Shown one piece after another: positions 1 to 11,945 of a stretch of 64,000 nt of DNA; the stretch's first letter is position 1; each line of letters starts with the position of its first letter. This stretch comes from Ophthalmolycus amberensis (taxonomy: Eukaryota; Chordata; Actinopteri; Perciformes; Zoarcidae), in assembly GCA_024529925.1 (NCBI GenBank), contig JAFEUB010000960.1:388501-452500 (forward strand). Reading direction: 5' to 3'. A program made the translations under genes and the position numbers. The notes below the pieces were generated by a model, which was not told the DNA's origin, ran no database searches, and was given only the letters and a program-made list of their open reading frames with translations.

Positions 1-886
1 TCCCAAAGAATCAGCATTCAGTCAATACTGTTACAGAACGTTACAACCCTACACAATCATTGGTAAGTAAGAGTAGAGACAAGAGAGTACACAATGCTAG
101 TACAAGATATAATGAACTCAATATAAAAGTCAGAGAGTGATCGTGGCAAGTTAGAAAAAATAAATCCTAGAAAATCTGGGGAGCAACATCAGGCTTCATG
201 TGTCTAGGGCGAGTTCTATCTCCTCTCGATTCTCCTCTCTGCTATCCGTTATCTCTTGAAGAAGCCGTATGGGCACCTCAACACGTGGACCAGGATGGTG
301 CACCTGGTCCTTCTAGCATTATGAGGAATGATCTCCTCATCAGATGGGTCTGAAATTAGCTGACCTGGATAAAAAATGCTCAAGAACGTTTCACAAACAC
401 ATCAAGTTAAAGTTCATCACTTTTGAGCATTTGGTCAGAATCAAATAAATGCTTAAAATTGAGACAGTCCCTCAGGTTTTTATCATGGCCGTCAGGGTTG
501 GTGTGGAAACTAATGAGACTAATGTTATTAATAACAATAATAAGGTACCATATATTTTTTAATGCCCAATGACATTTCCAGATGAAAATAGTGGACTTGG
601 TGTGCATCTGTCATCTGTGCATCTGTCATCTCAATCTTATATTTCTGTATTCTTAAGAACAATGTACTTGTAAAAGATACTGTGGAGTACGCCCATCTAT
701 TTATTTTACATTGCAATGTTGGATACATTTTAGGAATTTACATTTTTTCAAAGAACATAAGTGATATTCTTTGTTTTTAAGGTTTTTTGGGGTCTTGGCT
801 TCCCCCCCCCCCCCCCCCCACATCTCAAACCATACGCCAACAGTTCTACATGAATCCCATATTTCTGTAAAATCAAAATCACTTAC
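1..886. other. No gene recognised; C18 tract at 802-819
   Basis: AT-rich intergenic or intronic sequence. Only short open frames without recognisable domains occur. Positions 802-819 are an uninterrupted run of 18 C. If the signal-peptide exon at 887-938 is real, this stretch is the first intron of that minus-strand gene. Confidence 0.5.
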
Positions 887-938
887 CCTGTACTGTAAGG
901 AACAGAAATAGGAACAGTTTCACAAGCCAGCTCTTCAT
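887..938 (-). CDS. Signal-peptide exon of an unidentified secreted or membrane protein (partial gene)
   Basis: On the minus strand an ATG at 936-938 opens MKSWLVKLFLFLFLTVQ, a short basic start followed by a hydrophobic core, which is a typical signal peptide. The frame runs 52 nt and ends with one base of the next codon directly before a consensus donor GTAAGTG (donor G at 886). This phase-1 signal exon matches the layout of the CD22-like gene's first exon in this window (54148-54202) and of immunoglobulin-superfamily receptors generally. The remaining exons would lie at lower coordinates, outside the window, so the family cannot be named. An immune-type receptor is a guess from exon phase and neighbourhood; any other secreted protein is possible. 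Confidence 0.5.
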
Positions 939-1446
939 TCTCTTATCTTGCAGTTCCAGACTCAATAATGATAATATTTTATGATTGTTTGTTTGAGTGC
1001 ATTAAGTATTTATCATCTTCGTGCCCCTCTGGTCTAAGTGTACTACATCAACTCAAGAGTGCTCAGCAATTACAAACAGTCAGGAAACCCGATCAAACTT
1101 GTTGCTTGAGTGGAAACTTGTGGTTTACCACACAGAGTGTGAGAGGAAATGGAGATTAAATACACATGAAGAATGAAATGAAATGAAATTTGATTAGATC
1201 TCAAAATGACTTATCTGTATAAGTCCTCCTGACTGAGACTAAATTGTTTCAGGAAATGCACAAAAACATTACATGTTTACATGCAAGTGCAGTATTCTTG
1301 TCATAGTAATTATGACTCTCAGGAGCAAAGAAGGAAGTCCAGCGGTAGTGCGACACATTTTGCAGAGGTAGGCCCTTTGGGTGGATGAATGGTCAACAGA
1401 ACATTAGACTCTTACACACTCTGTTCATTTCCTATTTGCTCTATCA
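939..1446. other. No gene recognised
   Basis: Non-coding sequence upstream of the signal-peptide exon; it would include that gene's 5' UTR and promoter if the exon is real. I see no clear TATA box at a fixed distance. Confidence 0.4.
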
Positions 1447-1925
1447 CAGGGGTTCTTAACCTTTTTGACCTCGGGGCACAACTTTTCAAGTACAAAGTGT
1501 CCCGGGGCCCATTCAAATATTAACACTATTAGTTTAACTAATTGATCTCACTCTTGGTTTGATTTGTATTCAATAACTATATTGTTACCTGCTCAACTCC
1601 ACCCCTATTTTGGAGCAAAACCACCTAAAATGACATACCCAAATTGGGTCATGAAATGGCTGTAGCTTCTGAACCACTCTGACTATATGCATCAAAAGTG
1701 TCAGAAAACCTGTCGGTCATACAGAAACAGAGCAGTGGGCCTTTGGAGTCAGTAAAAATTGAAGATTTTTGTCCGCATAAAATAAAAAAGTATCTTTCAG
1801 TATAAATAACTGCCTGTGGCTGTATCTGTACAGGCAAAGGATAGTATAGGGATGTAACTACACTATCAGTGAACAACTGCCTCAAATTTGAAGAAGATTG
1901 GACAAAGTATGACCATTCTACAGTG
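1447..1925. repeat. Probable hAT-type repeat, left end
   Basis: Begins with CAGGGGTTCTTAACC and a 'gacctcggggc' motif, the kind of terminus seen in dispersed fish hAT-like elements. I could not find the matching inverted terminus or target duplication, so the right boundary is arbitrary. Confidence 0.3.
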
Positions 1926-4723
1926 TTTCTTCCATGAAGAGATCCAGGCGGAGCTCTAAAAGGATATTTGGAGACCCAAATGGATACATGGTAACCAAAT
2001 GATATTCTGACACACTAAAGGTGTTTCTCCCTTTATATTTTGATATTATATTATTTTTCCTTTTAGCCTTTGCAAATTGCAAAAACTATGTATATAAGGT
2101 CGAAGACGTGGTGTGTGAGTAGCGGACTTGCTGTGCGTAATGCCTGCGACCCAGCGCAAGATCGAGTATGAGAGCAGCTCAGTTACGCAAGGTTACACGT
2201 TGGTTGACAGCTTATAGAAGAGGAACATAAGGTTTGTACTATAAGTACTAGCGTTTTCTGAAGCCACTAGCTCCATGTTAACATCCGCTAGCACGTTGTC
2301 GGGTCTGTAATGTGTATTTTCCCGATGAAATGCTGCAAGATCCGACTTGCAGCGATTATGGCAACTTTGGACAGTGTGTGTTTGGGCTCCTTTTGTGGAA
2401 AATCCATCATAAATGAAAGAAAATCGATGATTTCTTTGCAAAGATGAGGATTTTGGGCATGCTGGGATACCAAACACGGACATGTTTTGTGACGTATTTG
2501 CACAAGCAAGCCGTAGGAACGGAAGGGGAGGGGATCGAGGATGCCGGTGTCCTCGCGGAGTTGAACAGGCAAAACCCTTGTCAAATAAATGAGATGATAC
2601 AATGTGATGATCACAAAGACATTTATTTATCATGTGTATGTAAACCTGCATACACAACAAGAAGCCCAACAGGCTTTCCCACGAGCGTTGGATGTTTCGT
2701 CGCTTGGTGTCGCTTTATTGTTGAAGGCTTCAGTGCTTCGTTTGATAGCATTAGCTCACATTCCACACACTGAGCCCTCGGCTCTGCCTCGTTGCCTCCG
2801 TTCACAAAGCCGTACTTAAGAAAGTCAGTATTTCAGTCAGTAAGTATTTTTCATTTTATAATAACAATTGTGTAAATGAGTAAACATGTAAACTATAGAA
2901 AATAGTCCATCTGCATGTTTAAAATAGTATCACACTCTATAGAACAACATACTGTAACATACCCGCATTTATGACAAAGGACACAGTCGAATGTTCATCA
3001 CTTGTGGACAACAGCGCATGCTCTGTCTAGAAAGACGGCATCACGTTAATGTTAGCTAGCTATACCGGAGACATTTTTACTGGCAATAAAACACATAAGA
3101 AATGTATAGTTAACTTAATGAAAACATGACGAATATAATCTAAGACAAATAATATACAACCAAATAAAGCCAGCTCAACTCTTGTGTACTTCTCAAGTTA
3201 GTTAACGTTATATTGTCCACAGACATTCACAGACACGTTACCTAGTAGCGAATCCTCCTTTGCTTTCAGGATTACCCATAGTCCTTTGCGGCTACTGTTC
3301 AGTGCAGGTACAAATTTACAACAGCAGGGGGCATAGTTTTCCCATTTAGCGGGATTTAACCTGAACCTTTTCAACTATTTTACATATAGACAGTCAATGT
3401 TGGTTTCTTTTAACCTTTCGTAACCATTAGCTGTCATTGGAACGGTTCCAATGGAACCATGCTCCCTAACCCCACCAAATGCTTTTCCACACAGAACCAT
3501 CTGAGAAGCCGTCATTTGAAGCTTTTGTGAAAGGGCTGGCACTTAAAAAATAAAAAACGTAGCAGGTGATTGGATGAACCATCTTTTAGTTAGTTAGTGA
3601 AGCCAGTCAGGTGAAGAGAGAAAATGTTTTCCATGGAGAAAAAATGTTGGTGTCGTTCTTTGCTCATGTTTCAATGAGTTCTGATAGAACTGATGCTACT
3701 GCCGCATCTACGATAACCTCTTCAGCAGCCGCCATTGTTGTTTGGAACAAACAGTCGCGTGTGATGTCAAGCACTTAAGCCACACCCCTAGCTGCCAGTT
3801 GATCCTCACAGGATGCTGATTGGTCTGTGCTCTGGCATTCTAGACACAATGCATGACTTGAAGCCCGTTAAGGCAGATTGCGGTGTGATATGTGGCCCCA
3901 CGATTGTAGTGTGATCTCATGATATCGGCAGAATCCAGCTGCCACACAAGGTGAGCTCTTTCCCTAAGTTATTCTTTTTCTAAACCTAACAAAACCTTAA
4001 GTGGCATGAGATCAGAAAAGGTGTATATGTGTCATTTTGGAGAGCATGGCCCAACCACATATTTTGTTTTTGTCCAAATTAAATAAAAGAAAATGTCATT
4101 GCATTGTCATCGCATTCTAAAATGACTCAATTAGGTTTTTCTGATGTGATAACCTTCTCAGCTGAAAAACATGAAATGTTGGTGCCTTAATAAACTCTAA
4201 AACCAAAATAAACCATCACGTTACAAAAATGATGACCACAACGATGATTTAGTTTGATTAAACTCTTTTAATTCTGTAGGATCTAGTGCCACTTTGTGTT
4301 CTGCTATACATTTTGAAGGAACTGACAGTGTGACAGCTCATTATTTACATGTTGCCAGCTTCAGCATGGTTGTTGGTCTGTCCAACTGCGATATATACTT
4401 ATGAAGCAAAGTCAAGATGTTTTGATGCACCAATCCATGCATACTAGTCTGTATAGTAAACAGTAAATATACGAAATGTTTTGTAATTCATATATTAATG
4501 TTTATTTCACAAGATTTAATGCTTACTTCACGTTTTAATTTAATTTAATTGATATATTTTTAACATTTAATAAATAAAAGAATACCTTTGTGAACAATAT
4601 GTCTTGCTCCCTGTGAATTTTGGAAGATCCTGTTTGGTAATCTGCGCTTGAATCTAGTTCTGGTGTGTTCATTGTAGAGTCACACAGAGGAAACCGAGTC
4701 TTTAACAATCTTTAGCTGATCTT
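1926..4723. other. Intergenic, no gene recognised
   Basis: Non-coding sequence downstream of kiss1. Overlapping short frames near 2193-2819 on both strands carry no recognisable domain. The part near 3440-3900 has the look of a dispersed fish repeat, but no termini could be placed. Confidence 0.4.
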
Positions 4724-4760
4724 TTTATTGAGCCTTTAACACTTACATTCTTATTTTATT
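4724..4760 (-). terminator. kiss1: Polyadenylation signals of kiss1
   Basis: Two AATAAA hexamers in the kiss1 sense, at 4755-4760 and 4724-4729, about 100 and 131 nt after the stop codon at 4860. Either could serve the last exon. Confidence 0.6.
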
Positions 4761-4859
4761 TCCCCACTCTGAATGTACACATTTTTTAAAATACAATCAG
4801 ATCTAAATGAAAATATCCGATCTGACACAGAATAACCAGAGAGGCCAGAGGGTTTCCTG

Positions 4860-7800
4860 TCATTTTCCGTAGCGTAGACCAAAGGAGTTGAGGTTGAATG
4901 AGGACACATCTTGACGTTTCCTGATAGTCTGAGGGAGGACCACCTTTGACATCCACCATACTGTCCTGGGAAACTTCCCCTCAGCTGAATGGACCTCATC
5001 AGCAGGTAAATTCCCAGAACTCTTTGCAGATGGTGGTATTGATGCATGGCTTAAATCTTTCAGGGCTTTGAGTATTTTCTGATCTGAAGGACAAGCAAGA
5101 CAAAGATCTCTGACTTCCACCTTTTGGCCTCAGTCAATTTATTCATAAATGCTTATTGTATCAGTCAAAACTTGAACTATAAGCAGAGGAGAAATAAGAC
5201 AGCAATTTATTAATTCATATGAATTGTAAAAACATATCAATGAATTAGTCAATTGATAACAAATTTAATTAAAAACTCAATTTGAACAAAGACATAAATT
5301 AAACCTCTGTTTGCTTTTATTGGCTCTTTTTGCATTGAGCTCCTCAAACATGCCTCTTTTTCAGTTTTAGCGCTGCAGCTCTCAAAGGGGAACACAAGCT
5401 TTTTGTCAAATGGTGATTTTATCTGTCAGGAAGACTGTTAAGTTGCATTTTGGGAAGTGTAGGAACCACCCTTTTGGAGACCCTTTCCTGACTTTACCAG
5501 ATGTGCTGTCAGAATACTGACAAATGCCAACTAACTCTTTAAGAAGGGCCTTTAGGTTAGAATTACTTGGAAACGAGTGAATTTAAATATAAATAAATGT
5601 GTGACAAAATAACTGTATTCAGACATGAAATGTGCTAATCAAGCAAATTAAAAGTACCTGAACATTTTACAGAATTTCATGTAGCTTTGCAACTTGAGCT
5701 CATTTAAAATGTTCATCTAGCTCAATGATGATGGTTTAAAATGTAATGTCAACACACAGAAGCTACTTAAAATGTATCAGACAAAAATATCATTTGATTA
5801 GAAAAGAACCATGTGTAGCACTTAGGTTGCCGAATGGTTAAAGTGCAAGCCACATAACCAAAATGCCCCTCGCCCTCTGCTCAGTGCTTGTAAAATCTTT
5901 TCTCACTCCCAATAATCTGACACCAAACCGGCTTCACGCAGTGATTGGTCAGCTGTCTCTCTTTTTTTCATTATTTATCACAACTATTTCTGTCACTTTT
6001 TACATGTCCAGTACAACTGAGTGCAATACTATGAATGCTTGGGAGGAGAGCCTGACTATCCCCGTGTCAAAGCTATATTGCGTCTCACCTCTCTCTATGA
6101 CAGGGATCTCAAACTCCCGGCCCGCCACATCATTTTATGTGGCCCGCGAATCCGCCAGCAAAAAAAACAAAGTAAAAAAAAACAATTTTTTTTTTTTTTT
6201 TAAGTTAGACTTGAAAATAAAAAATATCCCCAGAGTCAAAATTATGAGATAGAAAGTCGAAGTTATGATAGAAAGTCATAATTCTTAGATAGAAAGTTAA
6301 AAGTATGATAGAAAGTCAAAATGATGAGATAAGATAAGATAAAATAAGATAATCCTTTATTAGTCCCTCAGTGGGGAAATTACAGGATTACAGCAGCATT
6401 GCTCACAAGTAATAAAATAAAGATAAAAAACAAGTAATATAATAAACTAAACAGTAAACAGTAGAACAGTAATAAAATACGACAGTAAGAAGAGTATTAG
6501 ATATACTAAATATGCCAGTATATACAGAATATACAGAATATACAGGCGGATCAGGTAAATACTTAAAACATATTGGATATTGCACGGATTAGATGAGATA
6601 TTGCACCAGGTGAATGAATTAAAGTGTTCAGTGTGTGCAAAGTGTTCGTGTTCAAGTGTTCAGTGTGTTAGTGGTCCACCGAGAGCAGTTTGTTGTGCAG
6701 CCTGACAGCAGCGGGGAGAAAGGACTTGCGGTACCTCTCCCTCAGACACCGGGGGTGAATCAGCCGGTGACTGAAGGAGCTGTGCAGAGCTGCCAGAGTG
6801 TCCTGCATGGGGTGGGAAGCGTGGCTCATCAGGGATGAGAGCTTCGCCATCATCCTCCTGTCTCCCACCACCTCCACAGTATCCAGTGGACATCCCAGCA
6901 CGCTGCTGGCCTTCCTCACCAGTTTGTCCAGTCTCCTCCTGTCAGCTGCCGCGATGCTGCTGTTCCAGAAGACCACTCCATAGAAGATGGCTGATGCCAC
7001 CACGGAGTCGAAGAAGGTCTTCAGGAGTGCTCCCTGCACCCCAAAAGACCTCAGTCTCCTCAGCAGAAAGAGTCTGCTCTGTCCTTTTTTATAAAGAGCG
7101 TGAGCGTGGTCAGTCCAGTCCAGTTTATTGTTCAAGTGAACACCCAGGTACTTATACGACTTCACGACCTCAATGTCCAGTCCCTGGATGCTCACCGGTG
7201 TCGGAGGAGGGCGTTTACCCCGGCGGAAGTCCACCACCAGCTCCTTGGTCTTGCTGGAGTTGATGTGGAGGCGGTTCCGCTGGCACCATCCTAAAAAGTC
7301 CTGGTTTAGTTCCCTGTATTCTCTGTCATCATCGGCGGAGATGAGGCCGACGATTGCAGAGTCGTCAGAGAACTTTTGCAGGTGGCAGTTTGCAGAGTTG
7401 TGTTTGAAGTCCGAGGTGTAAATGGAGAAGAGGAATGGAGCTAGAACGGTTCCCTGTGGGGCCCCTGTGCTGCAGGACACCCGATCTGACTCACACTCCC
7501 GTATCCGCACATACTGTGGACGGTTGGTGAGGTAGTCCAGGATCCATGCAGTGAGGTGGTGGTCCACCCCGGTCTGCTCCAGCTTGTCCCTCAGAAGCAA
7601 AGGCTGGATGGTGTTGAAGGCACTGGAGAAGTCGTAGAACATGACTCTCACAGTGCTTCCAGCCTTTTCCAGGTGAGAGAGGCATCTCTGCAGCAGGAAG
7701 ATGACGGCGTCATCCACCCCGATGCCGGACTGGTAGGCGAACTGAAGTGGGTCCAGGGATGAACTCACCAGAGGGCGGAGATGGGCAAGGACCAGCCTCT

Positions 7801-8756
7801 CCAGGGTCTTCATCAGGTGGGATGTCAACGCCACCGGCCTGTAGCTGTTGAGGTCCTTGGGCCGCGGGTTCTTTGGTACCGGTACCACGCAGGATGTCTT
7901 CCATAGCTGTGGTACTTTCCTCAGCCTCAAGCTCAAGTTGAATATGTGCTCCGCTATCCCGCACAGCTGGTCTGCGCAGGTTTTGAGGAGCCTTGAGCTG
8001 ATGCCGTCTGGACCCGTGGCCTTCCTCGCCTTGATCCTCCTCAGTTCATTCCAAGAAAGTCAACATTATGAGATTGAAAGTCAAAATTATGAGATTGAAA
8101 GTCAAAATGATGAGATACTTAAACACACAGTCACAGAAGCAGCTCTTTGGCTGGTTACTGTACACTTGACATATAAATGTATTGTGAGTACATTGAAGAC
8201 TACTTTAAACGTGTCTTTACAACACATGAAATACTTCACGTGGGATTGTGCAAACGCACCCTTGAAAGGATTTTAAGCTTTGAACAAAGTTATTGTAATA
8301 AATTGTGTTTGATATTTGTCTTTGATATTTTCTTTAATAATTTGATCTTTGATAGAGTAATGTGGGTTTCTTAACCCTAAATTAAAATGATTTAAGTTAT
8401 AATAACAGAAATGTGCTTAAATATAATTTGACATTTACATAACTGCATGTACAATATCTGTACACTTGAATAAACAATAATCAAATGCAGAGACAGTTAT
8501 TTGACAATATGGTACCAGTAGTTACATTTACAACCAGCCCTTTGTGGGCGACCATGATGCTGATGTGGCCCGGAGTGAAAATGAGTTTGAGACCCCTGCT
8601 CTATGACAACTGGCTTTGGAAGTTTTTCTATTTACTGTATTTGCAGAATGCTTTTAAAACCTTCAAAACTCTGACTGTACCTTCACTGTAGTAGGCAGTG
8701 TAGACCTCTGTAGACAAAGCAGCCATCATCAGAGCAACAATGAGTAGCGCCATCAT
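4860..8756 (-). CDS. kiss1: Kisspeptin-1 precursor (coding exons 8756-8681 and 5083-4860)
   Basis: Kisspeptin is the secreted neuropeptide ligand of the GPR54/Kissr receptors in the reproductive axis. The first coding exon starts ATGATGG at 8756, encodes a hydrophobic signal peptide (core LLIVALMMAALSTEVYTA) and stops before a GTACAG donor at 8680. The second begins after a CAG acceptor at 5084; both junctions are phase 1 and the shared codon gives Asp. The product is 99 residues. Its C-terminus is RKR, then QDVSSFNLNSFGLRY, then GK and stop: dibasic cleavage would leave a 15-residue peptide with N-terminal Gln (able to form pyroglutamate), and the Gly gives a C-terminal amide. The NLNSFGLRY core and the final Tyr are the Kiss1 signature. 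Unusual: residue 1 of the core decapeptide is Phe where Tyr is the usual Kiss1 residue. The intron of about 3.6 kb holds a hAT element with a nested LINE. Confidence 0.93.
5084..6092 (-). other. kiss1: kiss1 intron 2, part before the transposon
   Basis: Intronic sequence beginning at the CAG acceptor at 5084-5086. No other gene is seen. Positions 5826-5862 resemble the head of a tRNA-derived SINE but are too short to call. Confidence 0.6.
6329..8052 (-). mobile_element. Rex1-like LINE, 5'-truncated, nested in the hAT element
   Basis: Minus-strand non-LTR retrotransposon. Its 3' end is at the left: a GATAA-type simple repeat (about 6329-6352) and the 3' UTR motif 'aatcctttattagtccctca'. A near-identical 3' end lies at 35128-35347. 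The 5' end breaks into hAT sequence near 8052, and the endonuclease part is missing. The truncation fits target-primed reverse transcription. Confidence 0.8.
6668..7936 (-). pseudogene. Rex1-like LINE reverse transcriptase (5'-truncated ORF2)
   Basis: An open frame of about 420 residues covers most of the reverse-transcriptase domain: a SYRPVALTSHLMKTLERL block near residue 31, DFSSAFNT near 102, APQGT near 159, the catalytic FSDD at 189-192, then thumb and C-terminal regions ending RKSFLPAAVRLHNKL. FSDD in place of FADD is usual in the Rex1 group. The apurinic-type endonuclease that should precede it is absent, so the copy cannot move by itself. It is a remnant, not a host gene, although this part has no internal stop, which suggests a fairly young insertion. 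Confidence 0.85.
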
Positions 8757-8789
8757 GACAGTCAGTATGTTAGAGATGCTGAAATTACT

Positions 8790-9570
8790 CTGCAAGCAGA
8801 CAAAAATGATTCAAATGTCATTAGGTTGTAGGGGGAAGCAACAGCTCTAACATTCCTCTGAGCATTCGCTGCAGACAGATTTAAACAGTGGATACTGTTG
8901 TGTGGATTGACTTACATATTATTTATGTAATGGTCACAACACCTGTTGGCTGTAAGCCAATAACTTCCATGAGTATATGGATTGCAGGCAGCGTTAGTCA
9001 TTCACTTTACATTTATCCAATTAGGACACAAGCAGATAGAAAGGTGCTTTAAAATGTCTCTTTAACTGACATGAAATGACAAACCTGATGCATGCGTGAC
9101 TCTGTTTGACATCACATGATATCAATGTTGACATTGATTGATATTTAACTTGACATCATATGGTCATATGACACATTGACAACATGATGACAGTGTCCCC
9201 ACGATCACCTCGGCCAATCACATCATCGATGTCAAATATTCAAACTGTTCTCCTCTCTGCTGCTGTCAGTTGTCATTTTAGTACGAACTGATGAGACCTT
9301 CCTCCACACTTGAAGAATACTTAAAGCAGACCGTTTTTTGTCACGATCCCATAATCAGGAACTGTGTATGGAAGCCTGTCCTGGACCATGGACCACTAGA
9401 GTCCTTACACACAGGCTGACTGAGTGCAGCTGGACACTGGTTGCTGGGGAATGCGTCACTCTGACCTCAGCACCAACACACCCCGCAGAGATGAAAAGCA
9501 TACATGTTTTTGATCAATAATTCATCAGTGCCTGTTGTTTACGTCCATGGTCATGTTTGGAATATTCAGC
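8790..9570 (-). other. kiss1: kiss1 intron 1, no other gene
   Basis: Sequence upstream of the CAG acceptor (8790-8792) of the first coding exon. No domain-bearing frame is seen. Confidence 0.6.
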
Positions 9571-9598
9571 TGTGTGTGTGTGTGTGTGTGTGTGTGTG
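9571..9598. repeat. (TG)n microsatellite
   Basis: Fourteen uninterrupted TG dinucleotides. Confidence 0.95.
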
Positions 9599-10610
9599 AA
9601 CCTCTGAGGCTTGGTTATTATTATAACATTACATTACATTGCATTATTCAGGATTTATTGCGATTTTGGAATTATTGTTAGATATTAAACCAAAGTCTAA
9701 GGTCCAACTTTTTTCATAAACAATAAACATATTCCAGTTTTAAAATCTTTATACTATACTTGTTGCTTTTATCCATCAGATAGGGATCAGTCCAAAATGT
9801 CCCATACATTCAAATCCCTATGTAATCTATTGTGTGACTAATAGCAACAAGTGTACATATAAGTGTTTTTATATGTTTTTTAAGTAGGTCACATATGAGA
9901 AACAGTGGTTGCTAAACCAACACAGCACAAAGATTCCCAGCGTGTGATCGCCGTGTCCTCGTAGCTATGGAGAGTAGTGCAGTAGAGTAGTGCAGCTCGC
10001 TTCCTGCAGACATGAACTTTGCAGTAAATTCAGCTTCCTGTCGGCTGGTGGAAGTTTCAGAAAGGAAACAGATATTTATCTGATGCTGGAGGCAGACTAT
10101 GCACTCTCAAACTCACACTGAATCTCAAATGAACCAGTAGCAGTTCCTTTTATTTGTGAATGTCATTCTGTAATCATTTCTGTATTAAAGCTGCTGTTTT
10201 TAGGCAAACTACAGACAAATACATCTTCAAAAGGGAAGATTTGGAAGCTGAAAATATCCCACCAGGTAAATTTCAGCCAGAAGAGATTAATATATTAGTG
10301 AGAAGACAATGACAACACGAACTGTTGGATCAATTGTTGTGCGTATGCAAGTTAAGTTGTGTTATCTTATTTCCATATTTAAACATCATTCATTTTGCAT
10401 CAAATGTCACTTAACAGTGTTCATGATCAAAGCATATAATTAAACCTAAAAATAATATAAAATAATACAAAACTAAAATAAATCATGGTGTTTTTGTCCT
10501 GGAGCTTCTAGAGACACACCTCCAATAGTGTGATCCAGCATCATCTCTAAGAGACAGTTACGATGCTTTCATTTCAGGCCCAGTTCTAACTCCTCATTAA
10601 CTCCTACATG
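9599..10610 (-). other. kiss1: kiss1 intron 1, continued
   Basis: AT-rich intronic sequence with no recognised gene or element. Confidence 0.5.
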
Positions 10611-10818
10611 ATACATTACAGTCATTTAGCAGACGCTTTTATCCAAAGCGACTTACAATTCAGATTCTATCACGTCTACACCGTAGCTAGGCACAGCTAC
10701 GGGAGCAATTTTGGGGTTAAGTGTCTTGCTCAAGGACACATCGACATGCGACTAGTGGAGCCGGGGATCGAACCGCCGATCCTCTGATTGAAGGATGGCC
10801 TTGCTTAGCCACAGTCGC
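10611..10818 (-). mobile_element. V-SINE-type tRNA-derived SINE
   Basis: Read on the minus strand it begins GGCGACTGTGGCTAAGCAAG, has a B-box-like GGTTCGATCCC, then a conserved fish SINE core (GTGTCCTTGAGCAAGACACT), and ends with the tail that in plus sense reads 'tttagcagacgcttttat'. The same tail closes the L2-like LINE at 51360-51412 and recurs at 54247-54300, as expected if the SINE borrows LINE machinery through a shared 3' tail. Confidence 0.8.
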
Positions 10819-11146
10819 CTACAACATGATGAGCTTTCTACTTGTGACATGAGCAGAAAAAATAAACTAACAAATTTTAACCTCAACTCAAGAATTTGCT
10901 TTGCTGCCACACAGCGCTGCTTCTGTAGTCCTTTCGTGTGTTGCCATTCACTGAGTGAGGACTGCTCCCTGGACTCTCCCCATCCAGCTGCAGACTCTGT
11001 CCTCCTGCTCTACCCATGTTATGCTGCAGGAAAAGCTTCCAATAGATTGCAAACAATGCCCTCTCCATTGTGACTGCTGGGCTATTGTCAGGTTTAATGG
11101 TGGCTGTGACCACTGTCTCCGTCACATAAACTATACAGTTTCTCTC

Positions 11147-11223
<77 letters not shown>

Positions 11224-11227
11224 CACT
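11147..11227. repeat. (CA)n microsatellite with AAAC interruptions
   Basis: About 80 bp of CA repeat interrupted by 'acaaac' units; in kiss1 intron 1. Confidence 0.95.
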
Positions 11228-11322
11228 GATGCCTTTACTACATTCTCATATCATCAATCAAAGACTTACTGGACGTACAAACAGAGCATGAGTGGATGTG
11301 AAATGTGATGCTGTGATCTTAC

Positions 11323-11353
11323 CTGTGTTGAAAGTGAGCGCTGACTAGTGTGC
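11323..11353 (-). other. kiss1: kiss1 non-coding first exon (predicted)
   Basis: A consensus donor CACAG/GTAAGAT ends this exon at 11323. The upper limit is set from a TATA box about 28 nt further up. The exon has no ATG, so coding starts in the exon at 8681-8789, which has a CAG acceptor at 8790-8792 and 33 nt of 5' UTR. Confidence 0.6.
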
Positions 11354-11377
11354 CCCCCCTCCTGGACCAGGGGTCTC

Positions 11378-11384
11378 TTTTATA
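11378..11384 (-). promoter_or_regulatory. kiss1: TATA box of kiss1
   Basis: Minus-strand CCTATAAAAGAG, about 25-30 nt before the predicted transcription start and 55 nt before the first donor site. The distance, orientation and clean splice donor make it a convincing core promoter. Confidence 0.7.
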
Positions 11385-11385
11385 G

Positions 11386-11941
11386 GGTGACACCTCCTGC
11401 GTCATCGTCACTGACCACTGGTTGGAGTGTGTGTGTGGTGCTACAGCATCACTCCTCATTTCCATCTTGTCCATCTTACAAAGATGAGTCAAATTCCTAA
11501 ATGTTGATTCCTTTGGGTTTGGTTACTTTCCATAATAGACCTGAAATGAGGTTCTTGGTCGAGACAAAGACCTGGAGGTCATGACAATAAGCACACAGAG
11601 AAAGTGAAGTGGGCTTCATAATAGAAACTAAAAATATACACTGGAGGGACATGTGCATTTTCTGTAACTGAAGAAAAACATTTGTTGTCTTTTTCTGTGT
11701 GAATCTTTTGCCTCATGGAGTACAATAAGTTATAAGCATGAAAGGAATAATTAGAGATCTTCTTGCCTCATTTACAATGTGTAATGTTTTATTGACTACG
11801 AGCAAGTACACTTCGTCAGTCAGGAACACTCTCGTCATAGATTTTTAACCATTTATTGCAACAAATGGAAAAACAGTTCAATTTGGCGCTGGTGGCTCTG
11901 CTCTTAAAACAGGGAGCACCATGCATAAACCCCCCGGGTAT
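11386..11941. other. kiss1 upstream region, cut off by the retrovirus
   Basis: About 560 bp between the kiss1 TATA box and the retroviral target duplication. What was originally continuous upstream sequence now continues at 28739. Confidence 0.7.
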
Positions 11942-11945
11942 ACAG
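11942..11945. repeat. Target-site duplication ACAG, left
   Basis: ACAG directly precedes the LTR here and directly follows the other LTR at 28735-28738. A 4-bp duplication is the size foamy viruses make. Confidence 0.85.

Larger units (their letters stand above)
6101..8598. mobile_element. hAT-type DNA transposon (non-autonomous), interrupted by a LINE
   Basis: The termini are CAGGGATCTCAAACTC on the left and, reverse-complemented, CAGGGGTCTCAAACTC on the right, flanked by an exact 8-bp duplication CTCTATGA (6093-6100 and 8599-8606), the hAT hallmark. Inside are repeated 'agaaagtcaaaatgatgagat' motifs. A Rex1-like LINE occupies about 6329-8052, leaving roughly 770 bp of the original element. 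No transposase frame remains. A second copy of the interior, without the LINE, is at about 29225-29700. The insertion sits within the kiss1 intron. Confidence 0.85.

Noticed and set aside
2193..2819. Overlapping frames on both strands up to 158 codons
   Set aside because: No recognisable motif and both strands are open at once, which suggests chance or an old repeat.
5826..5862. tRNA-like or SINE-head-like stretch (gttgccgaatggttaaagtg)
   Set aside because: Too short, and no B box or tail follows; it cannot be called a tRNA or a SINE.
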